Positions 62,855 to 64,000 of a stretch of 64,000 bases of DNA are shown here, in pieces. The notes under the pieces are model-generated. The model saw nothing but the letters and a program-made list of their open reading frames with translations. It was not told where the DNA came from and made no database searches. The DNA is from Meiothermus sp. (GTDB taxonomy: Bacteria > Deinococcota > Deinococci > Deinococcales > Thermaceae): NCBI RefSeq assembly GCF_026004115.1, contig NZ_BPIM01000001.1, positions 2,088,501-2,152,500 of the forward strand. The letters run 5' to 3'. The first letter of the stretch is position 1. Each line of letters begins with the position of its first letter. The translations under genes were made by a program, and so were the position numbers.

Positions 62855-63871
62855 CTAAGGTTTTATGCCCGAGGTTTGGGCGTCTAAGAGCTCCCGGAGT
62901 TCACTTTTTTCGCCTTCTTCCTCCAGTGGAACGACCTTCGACCAATCTACCCGGATGCAGGCGGTGTCGCCCGGATAAAGGCCCGGCTCCGGTCCTTCTA
63001 GATAAAGCCTCTGACCGCGCCAGGCCAGCTCCAGGGCCACTGTGAAACCTTTGAAGATTCGCTCCAGTACCCTGGCTTCTTCTCCTTCCCCCAGCGTGAG
63101 GGCCTCCTGGGGCAGTAGGTGCGGGCGGGCGGGCAAGCCCATCTGTCGGCTTTGCTCGGTGGTAAGAACATTGCGGTGGCCCAGAAAGGTGGCAATCCAG
63201 GGGTTCTTAGGCCGGTTGAAAAGTTGTTCGGGTGTGCCCTGCTGCACGATGGTACCTGCTCGCAGAATGCTCACTTGATGGGCAAATACAAAAGCCTCGG
63301 ACTGGTCATGCGTTACCACGATGGCAGGCACCGCCGTCTGGCGCAAAATGGCCCGCAACTCTAACAGCAACTCCTGGCGTAGCTTTAAGTCCAGCGCACC
63401 CAAAGGCTCGTCTAAAAGCAGTACCTGGGGCCGGTGGGCCAGGGCGCGGGCCAGGGCCGCCCGCTGACGCTCGCCGCCCGATAGCTGCTCGGGGCGTTTG
63501 TGGGCGTGGGGGGAGAGATGCGTCAAGTCCAGCAACTCGGCCACGCGCTTGCGGACGCGGGCAGTGTCCCAGCGGGCTTCCCGCAGACCAAAGGCGATGT
63601 TTTCGCTTACCGAAAGGTGGGGGAACAAAGCGTAATCCTGAAATACAAAGCCAACCTGGCGGGCCTCGGGAGCCAAAGGGGTCAGTTCGGTCTCATCCAG
63701 CCAGACCTGGCCGGAATCGGGCACCTCCAGGCCCGCCACCAGCCGCAGGAGGGTGCTTTTGCCGCTGCCCGAGGGCCCCAGGAGCGCCAGGGTTTGCCCT
63801 GGGCGAACCTCGAGCGATACCGACAGCGCAAAACCAGGATAGGTTTTTTGCAGACCCACCAGGCGTAGCAT
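62855..63871 (-). CDS. ABC transporter ATP-binding protein (FbpC/PotA/ThiQ type) with TOBE domain
   Basis: A 338-residue ATPase. Walker A is LLGPSGSGKSTLLRL, the Q-loop FVFQDYALFPHL, signature LSGGERQRAALARAL, Walker B VLLLDEPLGALD and H-loop VVTHDQSEAF. The C-terminal ~100 residues form a TOBE-like domain (LYLEGPEPGLYPGDTACIRV). It energises import of iron, spermidine, sulphate, molybdate or thiamine; the thiamine pyrophosphokinase gene 64 bases downstream favours thiamine. The permease and binding-protein genes are outside the window, if present. Confidence 0.85.
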   Translation of the reverse strand: MLRLVGLQKTYPGFALSVSLEVRPGQTLALLGPSGSGKSTLLRLVAGLEVPDSGQVWLDETELTPLAPEARQVGFVFQDYALFPHLSVSENIAFGLREARWDTARVRKRVAELLDLTHLSPHAHKRPEQLSGGERQRAALARALAHRPQVLLLDEPLGALDLKLRQELLLELRAILRQTAVPAIVVTHDQSEAFVFAHQVSILRAGTIVQQGTPEQLFNRPKNPWIATFLGHRNVLTTEQSRQMGLPARPHLLPQEALTLGEGEEARVLERIFKGFTVALELAWRGQRLYLEGPEPGLYPGDTACIRVDWSKVVPLEEEGEKSELRELLDAQTSGIKP

Positions 63872-64000
63872 AGCTTTAGGGTACAGCAATCTATGAACCT
63901 GCCGTTTGTGCCATGCTGCAGCGCAGGGCGTTGCTCAAGCCGAAAGGCTGAGGCCGAACGCATCCCGACCCGGGATATGTGACCTTCGACATGCGACATC
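63872..64000. other. End of window, no gene recognised
   Basis: About 130 bases upstream of the ABC ATPase gene. No frame has a family signature, and I see no TPP riboswitch core (no CTGAGA with its partner region) on either strand. Confidence 0.5.

Noticed and set aside
63872-64000. TPP riboswitch before the ABC ATPase gene
   Set aside because: No recognisable thi-box core on either strand in the visible bases.

Overview
The window looks like chromosomal DNA of a Thermaceae bacterium, most likely Meiothermus or a close relative. The signs are high GC with very frequent CTCGAG hexamers, a LysN-like aminotransferase, type IV pilins, an Mrp antiporter operon, and several promoters whose -10 box sits only 6-8 bases before the start codon (leaderless mRNAs, known from Thermus/Deinococcus). 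Genus is an inference from gene content; no species call is possible from sequence alone.

Region 1 (1-7822, + strand) is a surface-polysaccharide cluster, visibly AT-rich in its first ~5.4 kb and so probably acquired: sugar N-formyltransferase, QdtA/FdtA-type ketoisomerase, QdtB/FdtB-type aminotransferase, Wzx flippase, three GT2 glycosyltransferases (one broken by three frameshifts) and a WbaP-type initiating phosphosugar transferase. Region 2 (7848-11696, - strand) faces it: two type IV pilin-like genes followed by two O-antigen-ligase-like membrane proteins, an arrangement that suggests pilin glycosylation. Region 3 (11.8-19.1 kb) has a Uma2 nuclease gene plus a remnant of a second copy, tRNA-Ala(GGC), a frameshifted heavy-metal P-type ATPase, a DUF4388/pseudo-receiver protein, ruvB and an HD-GYP gene, the last two also frameshifted.

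Region 4 (19.1-32.6 kb): rluD, an ATP-grasp/esterase pair, the complete overlapping mrpABCDEFG operon behind a leader with three hairpins, a LysN-like aminotransferase, a dGTPase, two paralogous small lipoproteins and a desulfurase-like protein lacking the catalytic Cys. Region 5 (32.8-47.1 kb): fabF, yebC plus a 46-codon ORF, cysE, queA, a NYN protein, two TPR proteins, a SAM hydrolase, rpmF and the fabH-fabD-fabG-acpP fatty-acid cluster, followed by an IS element and a cold-shock gene. Region 6 (47.3-56.7 kb): GNAT, DUF1653, acuC/acuB, an exporter-like membrane protein, two small exported proteins, a glutaryl-CoA-dehydrogenase-like enzyme, guaB and a C39-like/TPR protein. Region 7 (56.7-60.9 kb, - strand) is an arsenic island: arsR, a DUF6428-like Cys-rich protein, arsN2, an MFS transporter and two arsC-type reductases, with no ArsB or ACR3 in view. 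Region 8 (61.0-64.0 kb) holds two small unknown genes, thiamine pyrophosphokinase and an ABC ATPase.

Two themes cut across the map. First, five copies of a small element (127-269 bp) with ATACC(A/G)GATTC ends, two internal hairpins whose stems differ between copies with compensating changes, and a module that is triplicated in one copy; one copy is split by the IS. Second, all clear frameshifts lie between 4.6 and 19 kb, two of them at homopolymers, which suggests either local sequence error or slippage/decay.
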